A stretch of DNA of 64,000 bases from Parastagonospora avenae f. sp. tritici 18332-5 (Eukaryota; Ascomycota; Dothideomycetes; Pleosporales; Phaeosphaeriaceae), in NCBI GenBank assembly GCA_022559985.1, contig JAFJTR010000003.1:124001-188000 (forward strand), in the 5' to 3' direction. The translations under genes were made by a program, and so were the position numbers. Shown here piece by piece: positions 21,724-32,403 of the stretch (within the stretch, counting starts at the first letter, position 1; every line of letters begins with the position of its first letter). The notes beneath the pieces were generated by a model. The model made no database searches. It worked only from the letters and a program-made list of their open reading frames with translations, and was not told the origin of the DNA.

Positions 21724-23665
21724 CTAGCCGTGGGTTGCTTGAGCCTGCTCAGGCTGCCAAGACGGTGTGTTGTGATGGCTCACCAAGGGCTCGGTATCCT
21801 GCTCAGACCTGTTGCGAGCATAAATTCGATTGGTATTGGGTGCTGGTCTGCGCACATCATCGAAGACATCCTCGGACACTCTGTTGGCTTCCCTGGCACG
21901 CGCGACCTGCTCAAGCGTCTGACCATTCCGAAGCGCCTCTTCTTTGTGGTCTCGCAAGGCCAGCCAAGCCTCATCTGGTATGGGCTGGGGATCGTGGTAA
22001 TAGTAGTCCCTTGACCCCTTGGCACCAGGGAGGCCGGGTGCCCGATAGGTTGCCTTACCATTCTCATACGACACGTTGGTAGATACCAGACGCTTGCCGC
22101 CGCCACCTGGTAGGTCGATGACGAACGCTGGCATCATGAATCCCGAAAGTGTGCCCCGTAGCTGGACGTCGAGGTTGATGATTTCCTGCAATGGTGTGCG
22201 GAGATCCTCAATACCCTGTACCATGTCGCACTGGTACACGTAGTACTGCATATGGGTCAGCAGACGTCGCAAGATAACGTTGTGGGATCCCAGAACCCAT
22301 TGCGTCGGGACTAGAAACCGATGCTAGAGATGCCAGTAAACGAGAGGACTTACAGGTTGGATGTTGATGCTCGAGAGTCCTTGAATAAGGTCAGACATTA
22401 TGGTCGCGTCATTGTTGACGCCTTTGAGGAGCACCGACTGGTTGCGAACGATCACCCCGTGCTTGAATAGGTAGTTGGCAGCCTTCTTTGTTACCCAAGT
22501 AATTTCGCGAGGGTGGTTGATATGAGTGTGAAGACAGACTTGCTTTCCTAAGCTTCTGCCAAGGTTCGAGATTTCGATCAATGCTTCCGTCCACGGATCA
22601 CCCTCGCAGATCCGACCAGGGGCAACAGCAAGGCCTTTCGACGCGAATCGCACTCGCTCGATGTTGTCCATGTGAAGTAGTCTGAAAGGTTTTAGTCGCT
22701 GTCAGCTTAGTTGCGCGAAAGATCTCATACCTTCGACCCATCCGCAAAAGATCTTCGGGCTGCAGATAATATGCATCGCCCCCAGACACCACGATATCTT
22801 TCAAATCTTTATGGTTCTCAATGTACTCAAAGACTTTCTCCCAACGCGTAAGACTTGGCTTCTGTGGCCTCTTCGTGACTGTATCGGTACCTCCACCGAC
22901 TGCGTACGACCGGGTGCAGAATCGACAGTAGACTGGACAGATAGAGGTAGCTGAAAATGTTCAGTGACTGAAGATCATACACGTTCTCTTCCAAGACGTC
23001 GAATATAGGATCAGTATAACTCACCTAAGAATAGAGCTCTACCGGGGTAACGACAGACCAGTCCCGGAACAGCTGAAATGTGTTAGGATCGGCAGCCATG
23101 TAATTGCTTGTAAACATACGACTGTCTTTCTCTTCTTCCAAAGAGTCAAGTTTAAGATGCTCGTGGTCTGGAATGATGCTACTCGCAAGAGGAATGAATT
23201 GTTTGCGGATCGGGTCGTCCAAAGGATTGTTCCAGTCTATCCGAGACAAAACGTGTGGTGTGATTCTGATGGCCATGGGAGCCAGTTTGGTGGCGGTCAC
23301 GGCATCTTCGATGAAAGCTTCCTTGTGCGTGATCTTGCGCAACAGAGGATTTGTTGTCGGGCCCAGCTCCTCGGGCAGCGCTTCAGAGAGGAATTTGTAC
23401 AGCTTGTGTTTGTCTGTTACTGTATTACGAACCTGAGAATATTAGAAACATGGTCAAGCTCTAGTTGCAGAATCCCTCCATCGATGAATGGTTGACATGA
23501 GTCACTTACTTGCCAGCGGTACGAAGTAAACTCCTCCGCAGAGACATCTTTCCAAGGTGTGTCCTTCCAGTACCTCTCCCCTTCTATGAGCGTCGAGAGT
23601 GCTCGTCGAGAGTGCGTCAATGGTGTGATACGCGGAAGTTGTAGAGATCGTAGAAGAGGGCGCAT
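21724..23665 (-). CDS. L-lysine 2,3-aminomutase (radical SAM, PLP), mitochondrial-type leader
   Basis: Six exons: 23665-23510, 23432-23120, 23072-23025, 22950-22731, 22681-22354 and 22245-21724. All five introns have GTAAGT/GTATG/GTGAGT donors, and the spliced frame gives 528 residues. Radical-SAM cysteines form CPVYCRFC (residues 177, 181, 184). Residues 356-406 hold YYVYQCD and VIDLPGGGGK. Asp362, Asp399 and Lys406 have exactly the spacing of Asp293, Asp330 and Lys337 of the Clostridium enzyme, which bind the lysine side chain and the PLP. The predicted reaction is L-lysine to L-beta-lysine. The N terminus (MRPLLRSLQLPRITPLTHSRRALSTL) looks like a mitochondrial presequence. The family is mainly bacterial, so ancient transfer is plausible, but five introns and normal base composition argue it is long resident. 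Neighbours give no pathway clue. Confidence 0.92.
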
Positions 23666-25050
23666 TGTGATTTTGCTAGATAGAGCCGCGGTTTCATACA
23701 GGACCTGACTGTGTTGAATACGACCAAGCGTCTGTGACTTGTTGAGAAAAGGGAGGCGTGAATCAAATAAGCTGTGAGACCCGGGCAGAAGTGTTTTAAA
23801 GCCTTTTCATTGTGATGCAATTGCGGGTCAATCCACATGCTAACATGCTACGCGTTAGCATATGACCATGTCGTCGGGAGACAGTCTCCAAGGCGATCTC
23901 TAGGGGCATTGTCATGTCTGCACTTTTATCAAGCTCTCTGATGATCCTCTCACCGCACTGATACTAAGCCAAGAAGGTGCCTGGCGTCAATCGAGCCCGC
24001 GTAATTGGCCTAAGGCGCGTCGGCGATGCAGGAAGCTTGGTCAAAAGTGACTGGGTGCATGTTGGGTATACAGCTTAGCGCATGGAGTTGAGCGGAAAGG
24101 GAACAATCTGCCAGCGAATGGTAACCGAATGAAGGGACATGGGTGGTGTATGTGTAGCGACGGAAGTGGTCTGCAAACCCGCGATGTGGAAACGGAAACA
24201 TTTGAGAGAGGCGGTAAAGGAGCATTGTTCCGTGTTGGGTAACGGCAAGGCTCGTTTTCATGTGACTAGGTTCAATGGGCTTCCAAGGTTGGTTGCACAA
24301 ATTCGGGGATTGAGGACACTGGAAAGGACTTCCTCTTACCAAGGAGCGAGAGGTAGAGAGCAGCATCTCTGGTTACGCGTAACGGTTGCGATGAGATGAC
24401 GGGATGATGGGATGATTTCGTCAATGTGTGGTCCTGGAAAAGACAGCCGGGCCAAACAGACGACGCCAGACGAACAAAGTTCTGTGCGAGGTGAGGACCA
24501 TAGACGCGTTGGGCGGTTACATGAGGTGTGGTCTAGCGCTGTGTTACCTGCAGGGCAAGGGCCCATGAACTGTCCACATGGTCGGACGAGCAAGGCGTCG
24601 TCTTTGGAGAAAAGATTATCTGGTCAACAAGCAGTCCCCATCAAGCAGTCGCAAAAGACGTCGCAAATATGGCGGCAGCCGATTAGCATCATCGGTGAAG
24701 GTGACGGTAGCTGGCGGAAGGAACGGCCCGCCATAGTGTAACCGTGTGTGGTTGTGAAGACAGGATGCTGCCATGGCGATGGCGAGAACTTTGTCGGGTC
24801 GCACAACGTCGACACATCCAATGGACCCGATCGTGATCCCGATAATTAGATACATTCTGCCTTGGGTGAATGCTGCTGCTGGTGGGTGGTGTTCGTGTTC
24901 GTGGCGCCTTCCAAGAGCCCGAGGCGAGCTGGGGGGGAATGCCAAGCACGATGACCTCAGCCAGAAAGTGACAATTCATCGCGCTCCCACAGCATATCCA
25001 AACCACGACCACACCACACCACCCCACCCCTCACCTCCCACACCTGCACC
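23666..25050. other. Intergenic between divergent aminomutase and GET2
   Basis: 1.4 kb shared upstream region. It contains the inverted repeat at 23837-23861. No supportable gene. Confidence 0.5.
23837..23861. repeat. Inverted repeat upstream of lysine 2,3-aminomutase
   Basis: ATGCTAAC (23837-23844) and GTTAGCAT (23854-23861) form 8-bp arms around a 9-nt spacer, 172-196 bp before the aminomutase ATG. This could be a dimeric regulator site or a chance hairpin. Confidence 0.35.
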
Positions 25051-26080
25051 ATGGCTGACTCATCCTCCGCCGCCTCTTCGACTGGTGCCATGCCTGGCGA
25101 GACGCCCACGCAGACCAAGGCGCGGCTGCGGCGCGAACGTCTTGCTGCGAAGAGCGGAGCTAGCCGTCTGCAACAGATATCCGCGTTGCAAGGAGGCCCG
25201 CCCAAAGCTCTTAGTGAGATAGAGAAAGACGTGCCGGGTACGTTATTCTCCGCGTAATCTCTAGCTGCAGCTGTAGTAGAGCGACTTTGCTCCGGCTAAC
25301 CGCAGTGCAGTCAAGCCAGCACCCACGCAATCCAGGCTCACTCCTGTCGCCTCTGGCACAGCAACGCCAGACCCTGAAGAGATCGACATCTCACAGCATC
25401 ACTTCCAGCCCGCCTCTCAGCCCCGCCTCCCTTCTCCCTTTGCATTCGATGGCAACCAGTCTGGCGCCTTTTCGGGCGTGCAAGCCCCAGAGGGTTCCGA
25501 AGACCCTATGATGGCCATGCTGCAGCAAATGATGGGTGGTGGAGGAGGAATGCCTGGCATGCCCGGTGCTCCAGGACAGCAAGGCGGTGCACCCCCGGGT
25601 CTGCCACCGCATCTCGCCAACATGTTCTCTGCCATGCAGGGTGGTCCAGCTGCGGAGCCGTCGCCAGAGCAATCGTCCGCCTGGATCTGGAGGCTTGTGC
25701 ATTCCCTGTTCTCCCTTGTGCTCGCAATCTACATCGTCCTACAGACACCTTTTACTGGCTCCAAGATGGCACGACATTCGCTCCACGACGATGACTGGGC
25801 TGTCCAGCCTACACCTGCTCGGAGTTTTGCGCGCTTCTTCTACCTCTTCGCCACCTTCGAAGTTGTCATGCAGTCTTCAAGGTTCTTCATCGAGAAGGGT
25901 CAGTTGCAGGGAAGCGGCATGCTCAGCACCGTTGCGGGTATACTACCACCTCCCTATGGAGGCTACGTGCGGACCGTCGGCCGGTACAGCGTCATCTGGA
26001 GCACCGTCGTGAGCGATGCCATGGTCGTCGTCTTCGTGCTTGGCGCTACTAGCTGGTGGAAAGGTGGTGCTGTAGCATGA
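25051..26080 (+). CDS. GET2: GET complex subunit Get2 (ER membrane receptor for tail-anchored proteins)
   Basis: Exons 25051-25237 and 25311-26080 (73-nt intron, GTACGT donor, GGCTAAC branch) encode 318 residues. The N-terminal cytosolic segment TKARLRRERLAAKSGASRL is the basic Get3-binding helix, followed by the usual NKITGL-like sequence (LQQISALQG). A disordered, Met/Gly/Pro-rich linker with MMGGGGGMPGMPG follows. Three hydrophobic segments close the protein: WIWRLVHSLFSLVLAIYIV, ARFFYLFATFEVVM and VSDAMVVVFVLGATSW. Get2 with Get1 forms the ER insertase that accepts tail-anchored proteins from Get3. The 3' splice site at 25310 rather than 25305 is needed to keep the frame. Strong assignment from motif order. 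Confidence 0.9.
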
Positions 26081-27018
26081 GCAGCATGCACTCGCCCATC
26101 CGCATAGGTAGACTAATGGCACGATTGAAAGCAGCGACCCCATGTCTCTCTTTGTGCGAATCTGGTAACCACAGTCACACCGTGGCCGATGGCTAACCAG
26201 TTAGATGTGACCTCGTCACGCTGAGCGACCAACTTCGTTTCCGGAAACCAGGTCCCACCAAACAAATCTCCATCCTGCGCGGATAGGCACATGCACATCA
26301 TTCCTAGGCCTTACTCCACAACAGTAGGCACCAGCGTTAGCGTCGTGAAGAGAAAGAGCATCTGCAAGACACTCGATGATACTCTAGTGCCATGCTTTCG
26401 TACCCTCTCATGCGAGACATATCGCGTACGGAGCCACGACATGTTGGACTGCTACAGCAATAGCACTGCGGCGTCGTGTTTTGCGTCACGACCGTCTCGT
26501 CAACAGTGGTACCAGCGGAACGCGACATGTCGTTGAATCAAGCTACAAGCACTGGCGCCCAGCTGACTTGCAAGGTTACATGCAGTTATCTCAGCGTGCA
26601 TGTCATGCATGGTCACCTCGACTGAGATGGCATGCATCGTGTATTTTCCCCAAATCCCTCCTGCGGTTCCGGCGGCACGTCGCCGCGGCTGTTTTCGTGA
26701 TCGGTAGGCAGAGGGTGCACGAGCTGCATCTTGGGGTCTCGAAGCGTACCAACGGCTTGGGTATCGGTGGAAGGCGCAAATCGATCTGATAGCGATCTCG
26801 CAGACTATCGCTTTTTGTACGTGAAGTAAAATGTCAAGATCGGCGCCCGTTTCGTAGCGTAGATATACATGAATTGGTACTGTACATGTCATTCTTTCGT
26901 AACATTATTCCAGCGATATTATTCCAGCGTGATTGCGCCACAGGCTGCGTTCCATTGTAGATCGGCCATGCGGATACTGATACATCCCTCCCCATCCCAC
27001 TCAATTTCCATCGCACCC
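26081..27018. other. Intergenic between convergent GET2 and mL61
   Basis: 0.94 kb made of two 3' flanks. Only short frames without motifs. Confidence 0.5.
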
Positions 27019-27904
27019 CTAATTCGCAACCGGCACCTCCCCCCTCGCTAACCTCAACAACTCCTGCTCCCTCCTCTCCTTCAAAAAGTGCTCCCTAACC
27101 TGCACCCGATCCCTCTCGGCCCTCGCCTTTGCCTCCTCCAACTCGCGCATCTCCGCGACCTCCGCCTCGCTCGGCTCCAGCGGCGCCTCCTGCGCCTGCA
27201 CCGTCTTCAGCAGCAAGTCAAGAATCTCCGAGTCCTTCTTGTCGCGGATGTTGAGCGTGTGCGTGGGCGTACTGGTGTCGGACGCGGCGCTAGGCGGGGC
27301 GCTGGGGGTTGAAGGGGCTGGTTGCCGCGTGTAGATGTGTAGGAGGGAGGGGCCGTCTGGATCGTTGTGGATATTGATGGAGATGGGCAGGGCGGGGTTG
27401 CGGTATTTTATCCGCGGGAGGATTTTGTGCCAGAAGTGTCTGGTTATGGTGGTTAGTTTGGGGTCATGGGATGAGATGGCTGGGTAGTGAGCTGGGGACA
27501 AGTTTTTGCGCTGGCCATGCAGATGGGAATTGTTTCTTGGGGTTTATCGTGTCTTTTGAAGCCGGGGCAGGAAGTGTGCAGTACGTACCTTGCGCCCAAG
27601 TGTCCGCCGTATAGTTTCTTGTTGAACTCGAGGCCAATCTTTGACACCTCTTTGGGTAGGACGATAGCGCCTGGTCCATATTTTATCCAGTATAGCTATC
27701 GCAAGCTCCGTTAGTACATGTGAATCGTCGAGAGAGCGTTATGACGGGGACGTAGAGTCGTGGGCGGCGTTTCGGAGGTGTCCGCGGAGGAGCAAATCGT
27801 ACCTTCTGCAGCGGAGGTTAGCCCAGGCCAATGGTAGCGTCGTTCGCATCATAGACGAATCTCACCTCTTTGAGCCTTCGCACTCGCTTCATTATGTGCA
27901 CCAT
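27019..27904 (-). CDS. MRP49: Mitochondrial large ribosomal subunit protein mL61 (MRP49 family)
   Basis: Three exons, 27904-27866, 27695-27589 and 27439-27019, give 188 residues. Exon 1 is only 13 codons (MVHIMKRVRRLKE). The introns are long for this window (170 and 149 nt), with GTGAGA and GTACGT donors. After splicing, RLKELYWIKYGPGAIVLP, SKIGLEFNKKLYGGHLGA and HFWHKILPRIKYRNPALP match the L51/S25/CI-B8 thioredoxin-like domain of MRP49. The C-terminal half is an acidic/basic helical tail (EAEVAEMRELEEAKARAERD) likely forming a coiled coil. No separate cleavable presequence is obvious, as in yeast Mrp49. Function: structural protein of the 54S mitoribosomal subunit. The first exon is too short to stand alone and was chosen because it supplies the conserved MKRVRRLKE start. 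Confidence 0.85.
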
Positions 27905-28288
27905 GGCTGCGGCGGATGTGTGGGCAGTTGTAGTTGCGGAGCTCATCGAGTTGCGATAATTCGAGATCACTAGCGCGGACGCGTCTTGGCACATGGTCAT
28001 TGAAGGTTGCAATGTGATCGAGCATTGTCGCATCGCAAATAAACTGAGAGAAGCAATTATATTCTCATGCAACGCCGTACTATTTACGTGGATTCAGACA
28101 TTCACGCTCTCCCTAAACCTCGTCTTGCCAGATTACCCACATATATGGCCGTGAGTTTTCCGAAGACAGACAATTACAACCTGGTATATATCTACCCTAG
28201 ATTCTTCATATGAACACGCGTTGAGCCTATCCTAAAGCAGTGCAGGCCTAAGCCAAAGTTAACATTTACGTCGAATCCGTCGATGTGT
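27905..28288. other. Short intergenic
   Basis: 384 bases holding the mL61 promoter and the 3' flank of the next minus-strand gene. Nothing specific seen. Confidence 0.5.
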
Positions 28289-29191
28289 TTACTGGGCGGG
28301 AGCGGCAGCCTGTGCTGGTCCAGGAGTACCTGGGTTCATGCGCTTGCCCCTACACAGTGTCAGCATGTTTCCAAATATCGAAGTGAACGAGACTTACATG
28401 AAGGACCTGCTCAGGAACGAAACCACAATCATTGGCAGCCATGATGGCATCTTGGAGAAGCCCCAGGTCACGTAGCCGTAGGGGATAGCCAAGTTGAACT
28501 TCTGGAGCTCGCCGTTGAATGGGTGGAAGATGCCCTCGTAGGGAGCGACCTTCTCGATCTCGTTGTCGACAATCAACTCCTTCAATGTCTGCGCGGTAGT
28601 GCTGGTGCGGTTCAGGGGCTGATATCGCACAATCGGGACAGGCGCCGACTGATCAGCCAGAGGCTTGGGGATGGAGAAGTAGTAGATCGAAGGCGCGCCG
28701 ACGGACCACGAGTTGCAGAGAATGTTCTCCTGCTCGCAATCGAGGTAGGCAAACTTGGGCGCGTTCGACTTGGCCGCCAGGACGGGAAGAGATGTCTGAT
28801 CTCATGTCAGTACACACGGTAAGAGTGCAGAGGAAGCTTCACATACGTTCCAGGCCTTGGTCGCGTTGGCGCACATGCCGAAGCATGTCGAGTTACCGCC
28901 AGTGACGAAGATCAGCCAGTCCTGTGTGGTGGGTGGGCTGGCAGTGGGGTCGACTGTCAGCACCTCCCTCCAGTTCTCCAATGTGATGGGATGCTGAATG
29001 GCGGACGCTGCGGTTGATGCAGCCTTGTTGGTCGCGGCATCGATGGGGTTCGAGGGAACAGCAGGAATAGACGAGGACACGGCAGCGGTGGCCTTGTTGA
29101 AGAATCCCTTGACCTTGTCGAGAAGAGGGATCTGCTCCTCAGCGACGGCAATCGCTGGGAGGGCCAGAAGAAGACTCGAGGAGAAGCGCAT
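28289..29191 (-). CDS. Secretory-pathway membrane protein with thioredoxin-like region
   Basis: Exons 29191-28847, 28795-28398 and 28349-28289 (introns 51 and 48 nt) encode 267 residues. A signal peptide is clear (MRFSSSLLLALPAIAVAEE). An Ala/Ser-rich spacer follows, then a region with thioredoxin-like strand pattern: DWLIFVTGGNSTCFGMC, KFAYLDCEQENILCNSW and APSIYYFSI. The CFGMC motif is CxxxC, not the classical CxxC, so oxidoreductase activity is uncertain. Near the C terminus GYVTWGFSKMPSWLPMIVVS suits one transmembrane helix, leaving a short Gly/Pro/Ala tail. I read it as an ER or vacuolar type I membrane protein with a lumenal thioredoxin-like fold. I do not recognise a named family. The gene structure is well supported because all junctions keep the frame. 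Confidence 0.75.
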
Positions 29192-29998
29192 TGTGGCGAT
29201 GTGTGGTGAAGGAGTGTTGCCTGGGGGGAAGTGGTTGTTGTGGGTGATGTACGATTATATCATCAAGGGTCCGCAACCAAGTGTGGGGTTAGCGGCTCAG
29301 GCAGCGATAGAAGGTCAACCGGTGTGGATACGTGTATACAGCGGCAGCAATTGCGACACGATGTTTTCCAGTGCAGTTCAGATGGAAGTAGCCCGCGAAA
29401 AGGGTTAGCGATGACCAAGCAACACTCTCCACGCCTTAATTAGCGCTCCAGTTCCCCAAGCTTACCTAGGCCTAGGGTAAGCCGCTGAGGAGCTTTGCCC
29501 ACTAGTTCGCTTCCGACCGCATCGCCCAATCACCCAAAGTCTTACTTTCAACTGGTCCAGCGCACTTGTCCATCGTTCTAAATGCAGTCACCGAACCATG
29601 AAGCTTGTCTTGACGACCAAAGACCGCAGATGTGCAAACAATTCTGAGGGCCACATCTCCGCAGTTTCGTAATGGTACCAATCCCAGCAATAATTCGCGA
29701 TCGGTGAGCAGTCAATCTGAAGGATTTTGCGAAATCTCGATGCGCGCAGCGTAATCTTAGAAGGACCTGAAGCGAATCACGCCGTGCTATACTACTTTGA
29801 ATTAGCAACTTATAATGCGTTGAAGAACGTTGAAGAACGTCGAGTTCATTGCATTGTCGTAAAAGAGTTCTGTGGTAGACGTCTATTCAAACTATATCGT
29901 ACAGGAAAGATATCGATGAAAACATCGTCTCGGGCAAAGCAAAAATTCCAGTCAAACTCCAAACTACTTCATCAACTTCAGCGCCATTGCCCTTCGGA
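29192..29998. other. Intergenic, 0.8 kb
   Basis: Holds the promoter of the preceding minus-strand gene and the 3' flank of the Arg/Ser-rich gene. No supportable coding frame. Confidence 0.5.
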
Positions 29999-32092
29999 TC
30001 ACTTACCCAATTTCTTGAACAACTCCTTCCGTCCCTTACTCTCCTCCTCCCCATCTCCACCCCCATCATCACTCATCCACGTCTGCCTCCTCTCCCTCTC
30101 CTCGACATCATGACTATGCGCCGTCTCTTCATACACATGCCCCGCCGAATCCGGCGTGCTCATATCCTTCTTATCACGACTGCGAACCTTGCGCAACTTT
30201 GGCGTATTGCCTTGGATCTGCCCAAACAGCGCGGCGTGGTTTGGCGTGGCTTTGGGCATGGATGGAAGAGGTTTACGAGGCGAGATAGCAGAGTTTCCGG
30301 GTGGTGGTGGCATTTGTATGGGGGAGATGCTTCGGTCGGAAGGCGGTTCGGGGTAGGGAGGAGATGGGGAGCGAGATGGAGATCTGCATCGCTCTGGGGA
30401 GGGGGGTGAATATGGGGGCGAGGGGGTGATGGGTCTTTCAGCTGCTAGGCGGGACTCGAAGCGCTCGCGAGACGGGGACTTCTCATGCCGGGGAGTTGGA
30501 GCAGGACGGTCTGGAAATGCGGACCTGTCTGGTCGCAATGATGCTGGGATGTGTGGCCGTGGCATGTCTGGAGTAGGGGTCCAGACTGGTGCTTCGTCAT
30601 GATGAAATGAGGGGGGTGTGGCCTCCTGAACATGCACTGACGGCGCAGGACTTGGATGTGCATACAGATCGTCGTGGGTTGTATGAGGTGGCGCCCTAGG
30701 GGAAGGGGGATAGAGTGCGCTGGTATGTTCAACAGGTTCAGCCGCCCGAGGATGCACTGACGGTGCAGGACTTGGCTGTGCATACAAGTCGTCGTACGTT
30801 GCACGAGGTGGAGCCCCAGGAGGACTATACGGCAAGTTGTTGTTACTAGGAGCTGGCTGATGTGGCGGAACGCTCCTTACAGGAGTGTCTGTTACCGTTG
30901 CCCTCGAATGATCATTCACTGCATGAGGAGGCCGCCCGTGAGGAGGACGATAAGGCAATTGGGCATCACCAGGACCTGTACGATGTGGCGAAAAGCTCTT
31001 TGGAGGAGTGTCTTCATCCGGCGCTCTTATATAGTCGTACGCATATTGCGGGTTCCGACGCTCAGGTCGGTCAAACTCTCGTTCGACATCGCGAGGCGTA
31101 TGGTCGCTTCGAACATCCACTCCTTCACCTCTACGACTTCCTTGGTCGTCTTTACGTCCATCGTTCCTGTGGTGATCGCGGTGCTTGCGTCGACCCCGAC
31201 CCACCCGACCCTCATCACGCCCACGATCATCCCTCCGACCTTTCTCCTCGGCTCTTCGCCAGCGATCCTCCTTCTTCAACTTCTCCGGCTCGCCCCTTTT
31301 CCCCTTGTTGTCGCCACCACCACCACCACCACCACCACCACCACCACTGGCAGCAGAACCTGGCTTCTTCCCCCTCCACTCATCCACCGTCCTCTCCAAC
31401 ACCCCTCTCGACCGATGTCCAGCCTCATGTTCAGCCTTGATATGCTTATACGTATTCAACGCATGCGCTACAAATCCAATAGCTGCAGTTTTCTTGGGTA
31501 GTTGGCCGAATGGCTTTTTTCCATCTGGACCGTGGCGGCGAGTGGGAGACCGAGATATGCCTGCGGTACCTGGATTTGGATGATGAGATGGGGATTCCGA
31601 TTGTGGCTTGGGCGTGGGAGGTAGAGTCCCAGCAGGTCCCGCGCCACCCGTCATCATGAGGTCTGGATTGGGATCTGGACGGCCTTCAGTGACGAGGTCG
31701 GAGATGCCACGATCCGGTCGTCCGTGACAACGTCGGGCACGACTTCTATCTCGCGATTCGCGTCTTCGGTCGCGTTCCCCCGAGTTATCACGACGATAGT
31801 GGCGGCGTCCACTTCGCTCATGTCGATGCTTCCTCCGTTCCCTACTTCTACTTCTTTCCTTATCATGGCCCGCCATCCTCCTCTTCTCCCTCTTGTTCCT
31901 ATCCTTCTGCCTCCTCTTCTCCTCTTCCTTCCCCAGGCGGTAAATCCGTATCTCCTCGACGATACCCTCAAGGATAAGGCGCTGCGTGCTCACGGTTCTC
32001 AGATGCGGATCGCGCGGCCTGTTGCCGGAGACTAGGTCGATAATGCGGGTTTGGACTTGGTTGCGGTACGATTCCGAGCGTGGAGAGGGCAT
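29999..32092 (-). CDS. Large disordered Arg/Ser/Pro-rich protein
   Basis: One 697-codon exon. The frame stays open upstream to 32368, but ATG 32092 (MPSPRSESYRN) begins the plausible protein. Residues 1-50 may be the only folded part (RIIDLVSGN ... RLILEGIVEEIRIYRLG). A strongly basic charged region (EEEKRRQKDRNKREKRR and RSRSRERRKHRHER) follows. The middle has KKTAAIGFVAHALNTYKHIK, a short hydrophobic helix-like segment, then an 11-Gly run. The second half is Pro/Ser-rich with two copies of a ~40-residue unit containing DDLYAxPSPAPSVH and many SPSPP motifs. The C terminus is KKDMSTPDSAG ... ELFKKLGK. RS- and SP-rich composition suggests a phosphorylated nuclear or scaffold protein, but no family is recognised. 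It lies 311 bp downstream of the AA11 gene in the same orientation. Confidence 0.75.
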   Translation of the reverse strand: MPSPRSESYRNQVQTRIIDLVSGNRPRDPHLRTVSTQRLILEGIVEEIRIYRLGKEEEKRRQKDRNKREKRRMAGHDKERSRSRERRKHRHERSGRRHYRRDNSGERDRRRESRDRSRARRCHGRPDRGISDLVTEGRPDPNPDLMMTGGAGPAGTLPPTPKPQSESPSHHPNPGTAGISRSPTRRHGPDGKKPFGQLPKKTAAIGFVAHALNTYKHIKAEHEAGHRSRGVLERTVDEWRGKKPGSAASGGGGGGGGGGGDNKGKRGEPEKLKKEDRWRRAEEKGRRDDRGRDEGRVGRGRRKHRDHHRNDGRKDDQGSRRGEGVDVRSDHTPRDVEREFDRPERRNPQYAYDYIRAPDEDTPPKSFSPHRTGPGDAQLPYRPPHGRPPHAVNDHSRATVTDTPVRSVPPHQPAPSNNNLPYSPPGAPPRATYDDLYAQPSPAPSVHPRAAEPVEHTSALYPPSPRAPPHTTHDDLYAHPSPAPSVHVQEATPPSFHHDEAPVWTPTPDMPRPHIPASLRPDRSAFPDRPAPTPRHEKSPSRERFESRLAAERPITPSPPYSPPSPERCRSPSRSPSPPYPEPPSDRSISPIQMPPPPGNSAISPRKPLPSMPKATPNHAALFGQIQGNTPKLRKVRSRDKKDMSTPDSAGHVYEETAHSHDVEERERRQTWMSDDGGGDGEEESKGRKELFKKLGK
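30631..30820 (-). repeat. Imperfect tandem repeat, 120-bp period, in the Arg/Ser-rich gene
   Basis: Segments beginning at 30631 and 30751 align closely (CATGCACTGACGGCGCAGGA against GATGCACTGACGGTGCAGGA, then CTTGGATGTGCATACA against CTTGGCTGTGCATACA). They encode two DDLYAxPSPAPSVH units 40 residues apart. Fainter related units lie just 5' in the gene. Confidence 0.8.
31314..31346. repeat. (CCA)11 microsatellite coding for 11 Gly
   Basis: Eleven perfect CCA units on the plus strand read as GGT codons (TGG phase) on the coding minus strand and give an uninterrupted Gly-11 run in the Arg/Ser-rich protein. Likely length-variable between strains. Confidence 0.95.
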
Positions 32093-32403
32093 GGTGTGGA
32101 AGCATGGTGGATTTGGGGCGACGATGTAAGGAAGTAGTGTTTGCGGGACGTGAATGGTGTGTGTCGTGGGTGACAAGCGTTTGCGAGATGGGCAAGCGGG
32201 GATGTGTGAAGGGGGTGTGTTGGGTGTTGGGTATGTGAAGTGTACTAAAGTGCAGAGGATAGGGACGAACAGACTTGATCCTTGGACCACGATATCGCGT
32301 GAAGTAAATTGTTGCAGGAAAGTACCACGCCCATCTAAAATCAACAACTGGTACGTTGCACAAAGCACGTACAGAACTCCTCTACAAACTCACCCCATTC
32401 CAT
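32093..32403. other. Short intergenic between AA11 gene and Arg/Ser-rich gene
   Basis: 311 bases on the same strand: AA11 3' flank and the next promoter. The downstream frame is open across most of it, but ATG 32092 is a better start. Confidence 0.5.

Noticed and set aside
32093..32368. Upstream extension of the Arg/Ser-rich protein
   Set aside because: The frame is open but the extension has leader-like composition; ATG 32092 begins the plausible protein.
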